Both the position numbers and the translations under genes were made by a program. The notes under the pieces were generated by a model. It was not told where the DNA came from. It saw only the letters and a program-made list of their open reading frames with translations, and made no database searches. 8,714 nt of DNA, taken from contig JALTRC010000483.1 in assembly GCA_026998145.1 (NCBI GenBank), positions 1 to 8,714 on the forward strand, written 5' to 3'. Positions 1 through 5,574 of the stretch are shown piece after piece (position 1 is the first letter of the stretch; the number at the start of each line of letters is the position of its first letter). Source of the DNA: Gammaproteobacteria bacterium (lineage in GTDB: Bacteria; Pseudomonadota; Gammaproteobacteria; SZUA-229).

Positions 1-1
1 C

Positions 2-538
2 CAGCGCTTTTACGATGAATACAAGCAGGGCAAGCTGGATATTATGGAGTTTTTAGCGTTTTCCTTAAAACCCCTGGCCGATAACGATCTGGGCACATTA
101 CTGAGCCTGCGGGAAAAATTTCTGCAGGAGATTATCCAGCCCTTAATGAGCCCCGCTTCCTTCGAACTCATTGAAAAACACAAACAGCAAGACGATACGC
201 TACTGGTCATTACCGCCACCAATAGCTTTGTTACAGCACCTATTGTTGAAGCCTTCGGCATTCCTAACCTGCTGGCAACCGAACCGGAAAAAAAAGCACA
301 AACCTACACTGGCCGGGTTGCCGGCACGCCCTGTTTTCAGGATGGTAAGGTGAAGCGCCTGAATGAATGGATGCAGCAGAATGATCAAAACCTGGAAAAC
401 AGCTGGTTTTATAGCGATTCCCGCAATGACCTGCCATTACTGGAAATTGTGGATAACCCGATTGCAGTAGACCCGGATGAACACCTGAAAGAAATCGCCT
501 CACAACGCAGCTGGCCGATTATTTCACTGCGGGGATAA
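2..538 (+). CDS. HAD-IB family phosphatase, 3' part (5' end outside window)
   Basis: The reading frame is open from base 2, so the ATG at 44 is internal and the gene starts left of the window; 178 C-terminal residues are visible. The Asp nucleophile motif (DxDxT) is missing only because it lies upstream. Three later HAD landmarks are present: motif II in VITATNSF (about residue 71 of the fragment), the conserved Lys in GKVKRL (about 116), and acidic motif III in YSDSRNDLPLL (about 139-143). A cap-type helical stretch precedes motif II. These match the SerB/CicA-like HAD-IB group, cytosolic Mg-dependent phosphomonoesterases often annotated as histidinol-phosphatase or phosphoserine phosphatase by similarity. 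The overall sequence resembles the Pseudomonas protein encoded near rppH/ptsP; that comparison is from memory. The true substrate is not established. It ends 10 bases before the convergent HDOD gene, and no clear hairpin lies between the stops. Confidence 0.9.
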   Translation, partial: QRFYDEYKQGKLDIMEFLAFSLKPLADNDLGTLLSLREKFLQEIIQPLMSPASFELIEKHKQQDDTLLVITATNSFVTAPIVEAFGIPNLLATEPEKKAQTYTGRVAGTPCFQDGKVKRLNEWMQQNDQNLENSWFYSDSRNDLPLLEIVDNPIAVDPDEHLKEIASQRSWPIISLRG

Positions 539-548
539 AATCAGCCGC

Positions 549-1394
549 TCAGGACAGTAGAATATCCTTGGAACCTTCATACTGCTGCTCAGCTTTCTCC
601 AGAATTTTATCCAGCAAATCTTCCGACAGGCCATTTGCCTCCCATATAGAGGCTGGAATCTCCGCTTCTTCACCAAGATGCGGATCACGGTCTACATGAT
701 GGCGCACAATCTGCCAGGCCAGATGCACAAGCATGGCATCGTCCTGATAACTGTCAGCCGCATTTTCAGGATATAAGTGATAACGCACCGCCTGGCACAA
801 TACCGGCGGCAGGCTCCATTTTTTCAGCAGTTCGCCACCCACCTGAGCATGATCAAAACCCATGACTTCTTTTTCTGCCTGCCATAAAGGCATATTTTCC
901 GACTGATGCAGTTTAATCGCTTCGGTCATCGGCTCCGGTAATTCGATATATAACAGCAAGGAGCCAATATCGTGCAGCAGGCCGGCAATAAAATAACGCT
1001 CAATTTCTTTTTCCCGGCGAAATGCCGCCAGTACACGGGCAATGACCGCCGTATACAAACTGCGTTTCCAGAAAACCGGCATACTCACCAGATCAGAGGG
1101 GATGCCATCAAAAACCTTAATGGCCGAAGCCGCCAGTACCACACTGCGCAACTCACGGTGACCTATTAGGGCTATCGCCCGATAAACCGTATCAACCTTG
1201 GAGGTAAAGCCATAAAAAGGGCTATTCACCAGCTTGAGCAAACGTGCAGTGATAGCAGGATCATCATTAATAATGCGGCCAATCTGAATGGCAGTGGATT
1301 TAGGATCATCCATTGCCTCAAAGATGCGATACACAATAGCCGGCAAACTGCCAAGCTTGCCACTGTGATCGATCAGTTTTTCAATCGTAATCAT
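549..1394 (-). CDS. HDOD domain signalling protein
   Basis: This 281-residue cytosolic protein is a single HDOD domain with little else. The N-terminus (LPAIVYRIFEAMDDP, residues 17-31) and the block IGRIINDDPAITARLLKLVNSPFYG (38-62) are hallmark HDOD sequence. The HD core follows as GLLHDIG (138-144, His141-Asp142) and then GFDHAQVGGELLKKWSLP (179-196). HDOD proteins are relatives of HD-GYP phosphodiesterases that usually act as non-catalytic signalling or regulatory modules in chemotaxis, motility, biofilm or stress circuits. No receiver, GGDEF or EAL domain is attached, so partners cannot be named. The ATG at 1394 is preceded by GGGA about four bases upstream, which is tight but usable. 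It lies 77 bases downstream of dcd on the same strand. A TATACT box (1427-1432, minus) could give it its own promoter, but no good -35 matches it. Confidence 0.9.
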   Translation of the reverse strand: MITIEKLIDHSGKLGSLPAIVYRIFEAMDDPKSTAIQIGRIINDDPAITARLLKLVNSPFYGFTSKVDTVYRAIALIGHRELRSVVLAASAIKVFDGIPSDLVSMPVFWKRSLYTAVIARVLAAFRREKEIERYFIAGLLHDIGSLLLYIELPEPMTEAIKLHQSENMPLWQAEKEVMGFDHAQVGGELLKKWSLPPVLCQAVRYHLYPENAADSYQDDAMLVHLAWQIVRHHVDRDPHLGEEAEIPASIWEANGLSEDLLDKILEKAEQQYEGSKDILLS

Positions 1395-1471
1395 AAATCC
1401 CGTTAGCCCTGATAATTATGCTCCCAAGTATAGGCCATAAATTAAGCCACCTCTGGACAGAAATACGACAA

Positions 1472-2041
1472 TCAGGTTTTAGGCAGGGTTACGCCCCTCT
1501 GCCCCTGATATTTTCCACCGCGATCACCATAGGATGTTTCACAGATCTCATCCGATTCAAAAAACAGCATCTGGGCCACGCCTTCATTGGCATAAATCCG
1601 TGCGGGCAGCGGCGTGGTGTTGGAGAATTCCAGGGTCACATGACCTTCCCACTCCGGTTCCAGCGGTGTGACATTCACAATAATGCCGCAGCGAGCATAG
1701 GTGGATTTGCCCAGACAAACCGTCAGCACACTGCGGGGAATGCGAAAATACTCAACAGTGCGAGCCAGAGCAAATGAGTTGGGGGGAATAATGCAGACAT
1801 CCGATTTCACATCCACAAAACTGTTTTCATCGAAATGCTTGGGATCCACAATGGCCGAGTTGATATTGGTAAAGATTTTAAACTCATCGGCGCAACGGAC
1901 ATCATAGCCATAGCTGGAGGTGCCATAGGACACCAGACGCTGCCCCTGATCATCATGGCGAATCTGACCCGGCTCAAACGGCTCGATCATGCCTTCGTTT
2001 TCCGCCATGCGGCGAATCCATTTATCTGCTTTGATGCTCAT
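1472..2041 (-). CDS. dcd: dCTP deaminase
   Basis: Dcd deaminates dCTP to dUTP in the cytosol, feeding dUTPase and thymidylate synthesis. The protein is 189 residues, the normal length of the Pseudomonas-type enzyme. The frame is open further, to an ATG at 2128, but the extra 29 residues resemble nothing in the family. The ATG at 2041 gives the classic MSIKADKWIRRMAE start with a GGGGA ribosome site a few bases upstream, so I chose it. Visible motifs are SYGTSSYGYDVRC (38-50), the active-site segment GKSTYARCGI (111-120; Ser113 and Arg117 correspond to E. coli Ser111/Arg115), the general-base Glu in VTLEFSNT (Glu138) and the C-terminal KYQGQRGVTLPKT. In Pseudomonas dcd sits next to mrp; here a redox module separates them. 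Confidence 0.97.
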   Translation of the reverse strand: MSIKADKWIRRMAENEGMIEPFEPGQIRHDDQGQRLVSYGTSSYGYDVRCADEFKIFTNINSAIVDPKHFDENSFVDVKSDVCIIPPNSFALARTVEYFRIPRSVLTVCLGKSTYARCGIIVNVTPLEPEWEGHVTLEFSNTTPLPARIYANEGVAQMLFFESDEICETSYGDRGGKYQGQRGVTLPKT

Positions 2042-2081
2042 TGTTTCCCCAGATACTATCGCTAAAATAAAAAGTAGCGGG

Positions 2082-2087
2082 ATTCTA
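2082..2087 (-). promoter_or_regulatory. Possible -10 box for dcd
   Basis: On the minus strand this reads TAGAAT, five of six matches to TATAAT, about 40 bases before the dcd ATG. It is followed by a C/G-rich start region, as is the similar TAGAAT upstream of mrp. No convincing -35 lies 16-18 bases further upstream (AACAAA-like), so the call is tentative. Confidence 0.35.
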
Positions 2088-2121
2088 ACATGAGTATCAA
2101 ATGCTTTGTTTAGAACAGGGC

Positions 2122-2149
2122 TTGACAATATAGACGACCGGTCTAATAT
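2122..2149 (+). promoter_or_regulatory. Promoter of the tetR-family gene
   Basis: A perfect -35 TTGACA (2122-2127) is followed after 16 bases by a -10 TAATAT (2144-2149). The 15-bp operator fills the spacer and overlaps the -10, the usual layout for repression by occlusion and consistent with autoregulation. A start 6-8 bases beyond the -10 falls at about 2156-2157, directly before the ATG at 2158. Confidence 0.7.
2131..2145. promoter_or_regulatory. TetR-family operator 1 (upstream of the repressor gene)
   Basis: TAGACGACCGGTCTA is an inverted repeat of TAGAC and GTCTA around five bases, with a perfect 8-bp core GACCGGTC. The identical 15 bases recur at 2898-2912 before the quinone reductase gene. 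Sites of this GACCGGTC type are typical of the NemR and LmrA/YxaF-like TetR branches. Binding by the adjacent repressor is inferred from position, symmetry and duplication. Confidence 0.8.
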
Positions 2150-2157
2150 ACCCCGTT

Positions 2158-2742
2158 ATGAATAACACTCGAGATACCATCATTAATGCCGGCATCGGCA
2201 TCTTCCTTGAAAAAGGCTATAACGGCGCTGGACTAAAAGAAATACTCGATGCCGCCAATGTCCCCAAAGGCTCCTTTTACCACTTTTTTAAAAACAAGGA
2301 AGCCTTTGGGAAAGAAGCACTCAACTATTATTCCGAACAGTTCACCCCTGTATTGCAGCAGTTTTTTGTTGAATCAAGGCTCAGCCCTCTGGCCCGGTTT
2401 GAAGCCTTTTTTACCGCCATGACCGAGCTTTTTAACACCGAAAAAAACTGCAAAGGCGGCTGTCTGGTGGGCAATCTGGCTCAGGAGCTGGCCGATGTAA
2501 ACGACGAGCTTCGCCAGTGTATTTTGCAAATTATGCAGTCCTGGAGCCGCTATTTTAAAAATAATCTGGATGCAGCCGTAAAAGCCGGTGAACTGGCAAA
2601 TGACACTGATACTCAGGCACTGGCCGAGTTTATTTTAAACAGCTGGGAAGGCGCTTTACTGAAAATGAAAATTGTTGAGTCTGTAGCCCCTCTGGAAACC
2701 TTTCAGCAGCAGATCAGCAAGATACTTTCCTGCTACCAATAA
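2158..2742 (+). CDS. NemR-like TetR/AcrR family repressor
   Basis: This 194-residue repressor has an N-terminal TetR DNA-binding domain: helices at about 5-30, then the recognition segment NVPKGSFYHFFKNKEAFG (34-51), almost the same as NemR. The ligand domain contains CKGGCLVGNLAQEL (98-111). By residue-by-residue comparison with E. coli NemR recalled from memory, Cys102 matches NemR Cys106 and Lys171 (LLKMKIVES) matches Lys175. In NemR this pair forms the reversible bond that senses hypochlorite and electrophiles. Other cysteines are Cys98, Cys121 and Cys192. I infer a reactive-species sensor that releases the two operators and induces itself and the downstream mdaB-like gene. The only plausible start is the ATG at 2158; there is no Met in the next 75 residues and no Shine-Dalgarno. 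It is not nemR by context, because no nemA or gloA is adjacent. Confidence 0.92.
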   Translation: MNNTRDTIINAGIGIFLEKGYNGAGLKEILDAANVPKGSFYHFFKNKEAFGKEALNYYSEQFTPVLQQFFVESRLSPLARFEAFFTAMTELFNTEKNCKGGCLVGNLAQELADVNDELRQCILQIMQSWSRYFKNNLDAAVKAGELANDTDTQALAEFILNSWEGALLKMKIVESVAPLETFQQQISKILSCYQ

Positions 2743-2863
2743 ACAATGCCATGGATGCATTCAGCGTATGCGTATTTGTATTACCGAAACAACAGACGAA
2801 ATTGCCGTTTATTAAACCATTAAGACACACAGAGCCATGACTATATAAAAACTATTTTTACGC

Positions 2864-2887
2864 ATCCTCATCAGAGGATATTTTTTT
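2864..2887 (+). terminator. Probable intrinsic terminator after the TetR gene
   Basis: A 6-bp stem ATCCTC/GAGGAT (2864-2869 and 2874-2879) with loop ATCA is followed by A and seven T residues (2881-2887). The stem is short and only half G/C, so termination may be partial. It lies about 120 bases after the repressor stop and ends ten bases before operator 2, separating the two transcription units. Confidence 0.6.
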
Positions 2888-2897
2888 ACCCTTAAAC

Positions 2898-2912
2898 TAG
2901 ACGACCGGTCTA
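2898..2912. promoter_or_regulatory. TetR-family operator 2 (upstream of the quinone reductase gene)
   Basis: This is an exact 15-base copy of operator 1 (TAGACGACCGGTCTA), placed 20 bases before the mdaB-like ATG. Its last two bases begin a -10-like TATTAT (2911-2916), the same register as at the repressor promoter. No strong -35 is visible; TTTACC (2885-2890) and TTAAAC (2892-2897) are both weak. A weak promoter blocked by the repressor is the simplest reading. Confidence 0.8.
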
Positions 2913-2932
2913 TTATATTAGGAGAATCCATC

Positions 2933-3517
2933 ATGAAAAACATACTGATAATAAATGCACACCAGAAATACGAAGGTTTTGCAGAAGGCAGACTTAATCA
3001 AAGCCTCTACACACTGGCAGAAGAGACCTTGCAAGCCGCGGGGCACAATACTCAAACCACCATTATTGAAAAGCTTTACGATATTTCGGAAGAAATAAAA
3101 AAACACCTATGGGCTGACACGATTATTATTCAAACCCCTGTTTACTGGTTTGGCATTCCCTGGATATTCAAAAAATATATTGATGAAACTTACACCACCG
3201 GCCTGGGGCAACTATGGGAAAGTGATGGTCGCTCTTCAACCGATGCCAGCAAGTATTATGGTTCTGGTGGCCTGCTACAGAACAAACACTATATGCTATC
3301 CACAACCTGGAACGCCCCAATGGATGCCTTCACGGATAAACAGCAATTTTTTAAAGGACATAATGTGGATGAGGTGTTTATGGGGCTGCATAAAATTTAT
3401 CAGTTTCTGGGGATGCAGCAACTCAGCAGCTTTCATTGTTATGACGTTATGAAAAATCCGCAGATTGAAAAAGATCTGGATTCATTCAAAAGCCATGTTC
3501 GCAATATTGTTGAGTGA
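2933..3517 (+). CDS. mdaB: MdaB-type NAD(P)H:quinone oxidoreductase
   Basis: This 194-residue flavodoxin-fold enzyme is very close in length and sequence to E. coli MdaB (193 residues), a cytosolic FAD-dependent two-electron quinone reductase that avoids semiquinone formation. Recognisable blocks are the N-terminal KNILIINAH flavin loop (2-10), LWADTIIIQTPVYWFGIPWIFKKYIDE (59-85), SDGRSS with SKYYGSGGL (97-114), and YMLSTTWNAPMDAF (120-133), which lines the flavin/substrate pocket in MdaB. The start has a good AGGAG site (2920-2924) eight bases upstream, and the gene ends in tandem TGA codons. The upstream operator ties it to the NemR-like repressor, so induction by quinones, electrophiles or hypochlorite is likely but inferred. 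Confidence 0.94.
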   Translation: MKNILIINAHQKYEGFAEGRLNQSLYTLAEETLQAAGHNTQTTIIEKLYDISEEIKKHLWADTIIIQTPVYWFGIPWIFKKYIDETYTTGLGQLWESDGRSSTDASKYYGSGGLLQNKHYMLSTTWNAPMDAFTDKQQFFKGHNVDEVFMGLHKIYQFLGMQQLSSFHCYDVMKNPQIEKDLDSFKSHVRNIVE

Positions 3518-3575
3518 TGACACAAAGCAAAATCAAGGAGGCTTAGTTTCCGATTAATACCGGCTTTTCTTTTAA

Positions 3576-3603
3576 CCACAGGGGACACTGAGGTTCACAG
3601 AGG
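3576..3603. repeat. Short CACAGAGG-type tandem repeat
   Basis: Three degenerate 8-base units lie in the gap between the mdaB-like gene and mrp: CACAGGGG (3577-3584), CACTGAGG (3586-3593) and CACAGAGG (3596-3603), spaced 9-10 bases apart after TTTAACCA. Similar ACCACAGAGGACACAGAGG strings occur between genes in many bacterial genomes (from memory), so this may be one copy of a dispersed element. It has no inverted termini here and no ORF. Its function is unknown. Confidence 0.5.
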
Positions 3604-3712
3604 CTTATTTCCTATGTGCACCTTTGTTCCCTGCACTGATATGTCAGGCTCAGGATACGATAATCCCCTGTATAATTTTTTATTTATGTATTTTATTTAT
3701 CCCCACCCAAAA

Positions 3713-3737
3713 TAAAGCCCTCAGAGAGAGGGCTTTA
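3713..3737 (-). terminator. Intrinsic terminator of mrp
   Basis: A perfect 10-bp stem, TAAAGCCCTC against GAGGGCTTTA, has a 5-base loop (3723-3727). On the minus strand the 3' arm runs into TTTTGGG just below it (3709-3712), giving a short U tract for mrp transcripts, whose stop lies 28 bases upstream. On the plus strand the tail is TAAACTG, so it would serve the mdaB-like gene less well. Confidence 0.75.
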
Positions 3738-3764
3738 TAAACTGTTGCAGATTTCAGAAGCTCC

Positions 3765-4856
3765 CTAGTTATTCTGAATAACAATATTAGGGAACTTATT
3801 ACTGTAATCTTTTGCCTGCAAGGCCAGCTTGGCCGCTGTACGACGGGCAATATCGCGGTAAATCATACCCACTGTACCATTGGGGTCAGCGGCAACCGAT
3901 GGGGTGCCTTCGTCACCATTGGTACGAATGGACATTTCCAGTGGCAATGCGCCGAGGAAGTCCACATCATAATCTTCCGACATGCGCTCACCGCCACCCT
4001 GGCCAAAGATCGGCTCGGCGTGACCACATTCAGAGCAAATATGTACACTCATATTTTCCACTATGCCCAGCACCGGCACTTCCACCTTTTCAAACATCTT
4101 CAGGCCTTTACGGGCATCCAGCAGGGCGATGTCCTGTGGTGTCGTGACAATGACAGCGCCACTTACCGGCACTTTCTGCGCCAGTGTCAGCTGCACATCA
4201 CCAGTGCCCGGTGGCAGGTCAATCACCAGATAATCCAGATCCGTCCAGTTGGTATCACTTAATAACTGCTCCAGTGCCTGAGTCACCATGGGGCCGCGCC
4301 AGATCATCGGCGTTTCATCATCAATCATAAAGCCAATCGACATGGCCTGCAGACCGTGACCCTGCATCGGCTCTAATGATTTACCATCAGCAGATTCTGG
4401 CTTAGCAGAGGCAATACCCAACATACGGGGAATACTGGGGCCGTATATATCCGCATCCAGAATACCCACTTTCGCCCCTTCTTCTTTCAGCGCCAGCGCC
4501 AGATTAACAGCCGTAGTGGATTTACCCACACCGCCTTTACCGGAAGCCACGGCAATAATGTTTTTAATGCCTTCCAGAGGCTTTAAGCTGGACTGTACCG
4601 AATGAGCGGTAATTTCAGAGCTGACTTCAATATTGGCAGCCGATACACCATCAATGGCTTCCACCTGCTTTTTCAGCTCGGCAATCAGCTTGTCATAATG
4701 GCCTTTGGCAGGGAAACCCAACACAACCTTGAATGACACCTGATCCCCATTGATCTCAATATCACGGATTGCCTTGGCGGCGACCAGATCTTTTTCTAAA
4801 TAAGGGTCAATATATTTGGCAATTGATTCTTCAATTTGCTGTTGTGAAACACTCAT
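3765..4856 (-). CDS. mrp: Mrp/ApbC family Fe-S cluster carrier ATPase
   Basis: Mrp/ApbC is a cytosolic, usually dimeric P-loop NTPase that binds a bridging [4Fe-4S] cluster and delivers it to apoproteins. The protein has 363 residues, the normal length. An N-terminal MIP18/DUF59-like domain covers about 5-80. The deviant Walker A SGKGGVGKST is at 105-114, the A'/switch I region DADIYGPSIPRMLG at 134-147, and Walker B YLVIDLPPGTGD at 209-220. The cluster-binding Cys pair is in HICSECGH (Cys274, Cys277). The ATG at 4856 has GGAG seven bases upstream (4864-4867). In Pseudomonas this gene lies between dcd and metG. Here a redox module is on one side and the receptor operon on the other, with no metG in view. 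Confidence 0.97.
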   Translation of the reverse strand: MSVSQQQIEESIAKYIDPYLEKDLVAAKAIRDIEINGDQVSFKVVLGFPAKGHYDKLIAELKKQVEAIDGVSAANIEVSSEITAHSVQSSLKPLEGIKNIIAVASGKGGVGKSTTAVNLALALKEEGAKVGILDADIYGPSIPRMLGIASAKPESADGKSLEPMQGHGLQAMSIGFMIDDETPMIWRGPMVTQALEQLLSDTNWTDLDYLVIDLPPGTGDVQLTLAQKVPVSGAVIVTTPQDIALLDARKGLKMFEKVEVPVLGIVENMSVHICSECGHAEPIFGQGGGERMSEDYDVDFLGALPLEMSIRTNGDEGTPSVAADPNGTVGMIYRDIARRTAAKLALQAKDYSNKFPNIVIQNN

Positions 4857-4920
4857 GGCGTAACTCCAAAATCGGGTTTATCTGTTGAGCCCTGCGGGCC
4901 GCTAATTCTCGGGATGGCGC

Positions 4921-4926
4921 ATTCTA
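4921..4926 (-). promoter_or_regulatory. Possible -10 box for mrp
   Basis: The minus strand reads TAGAAT followed by GCGCC, 65 bases before the mrp ATG. A TTAATT (4943-4948, minus) sits 16 bases upstream as a weak -35. Beyond it is the inverted repeat TACCA-TTGT-TGGTA (4952-4965). The rest of the gap 4857-5100 holds a run of nine C (5053-5061) and no credible gene. Confidence 0.4.
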
Positions 4927-5100
4927 CACCAGAGCGCTGGGGAATTAACCCTACCATTGTTGGTATAGAAGCAGAAAAAATAGTATTGAAAGGGGGATAT
5001 GGGGCATTATCAGCGAATTTCAAGGCTACTTTTTGAAAACCAGCTCCTTTAGCCCCCCCCCGTATCAACTTCTAAGAAAAGTCTAAAAAACGATAAAACG

Positions 5101-5574
5101 CTAATTTTCTGCCATATTAAACCAGCCTGTCAGCTGGCTGTAGCTTAATCGACCACTGAATGCCCGCCCCGGATGTGATGGCAGATAAAAATAGCTACGG
5201 GGTACTTCTCCATACCAGCTCGGGTCAATCGAGTAACGCAGCCGCCGTTTATTTTCCGAGAAAACCCATTGCTGTAGATTCTGCAAGCCGTACTGCTCCA
5301 TTAGCGTTTCTATTTCAGCTATCTGCTGTACGGAATCAATCGAGATGAAAATTATTTTTTTCTGCGGATAGTCTCTGTGAAATCGCCGCAAGGTAGCCAA
5401 CTCTTCAATACAGGGAGGACAGTCCAGTGACCAGAACACAATTAAAAAAGGCTGGGTGTGACTGGCCTGTAATATGCTCTGATAGGCATTTTCATCCAGC
5501 ACCGAAACGAAGTGATCAGAAGCCCTGACCTGAGCAAAAAAACACAGCAACAATACCCAAATGAGCCGGCGCAT
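5101..5574 (-). CDS. Exported thioredoxin-like protein with CPPC active site
   Basis: The 157-residue product begins with a signal peptide: MRR, then a hydrophobic run LIWVLLLCFFAQ, with likely cleavage after VRA at 18. The mature part is one thioredoxin fold: strand FLIVFW (43-48), active site DCPPC (Cys52, Cys55) at the head of a helix, strand KIIFISID (73-80), and a cis-proline candidate in GEVPRSYF (Pro125). This resembles TlpA/ResA-type periplasmic thiol-disulfide oxidoreductases, which reduce cysteines in cytochrome c or copper-site maturation. The CPPC dipeptide is less common than CEPC or CPHC. Its ATG overlaps the stop of the propeller gene (TAATG), with only a weak GGTTAG upstream, so translation is probably coupled. 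I infer that it keeps the propeller's cysteines reduced. It is the last gene of the operon, and no clear terminator follows. Confidence 0.85.
   Translation of the reverse strand: MRRLIWVLLLCFFAQVRASDHFVSVLDENAYQSILQASHTQPFLIVFWSLDCPPCIEELATLRRFHRDYPQKKIIFISIDSVQQIAEIETLMEQYGLQNLQQWVFSENKRRLRYSIDPSWYGEVPRSYFYLPSHPGRAFSGRLSYSQLTGWFNMAEN

Noticed and set aside
2042..2128. N-terminal extension of dcd to an upstream ATG at 2128
   Set aside because: The 29 extra residues are not family-like, would run through the candidate promoter, and the ATG at 2041 has the ribosome site and canonical MSIKADKW start.
3535..3541. Perfect AAGGAGG Shine-Dalgarno-like sequence after the mdaB-like gene
   Set aside because: No start codon lies at a suitable distance downstream and no small ORF follows, so it is probably chance.
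5053..5061. Run of nine C as a possible phase-variation tract
   Set aside because: It is outside any credible gene and not positioned between promoter elements of a surface gene; a single homopolymer of this length is weak evidence.
4853..5068. Minus-strand open frame of 71 codons overlapping the mrp start by four bases
   Set aside because: It covers the mrp promoter and a run of nine C, has no ribosome site, and its low-complexity product resembles no known family. The overlap with mrp is most likely accidental.
5122..5137. Hairpin CCAGC/GCTGG near the end of the thioredoxin-like gene, followed by TTTAA on the minus strand
   Set aside because: It lies inside the coding sequence before the stop, has a 5-bp stem and a poor T tract, so I do not call it the operon terminator.
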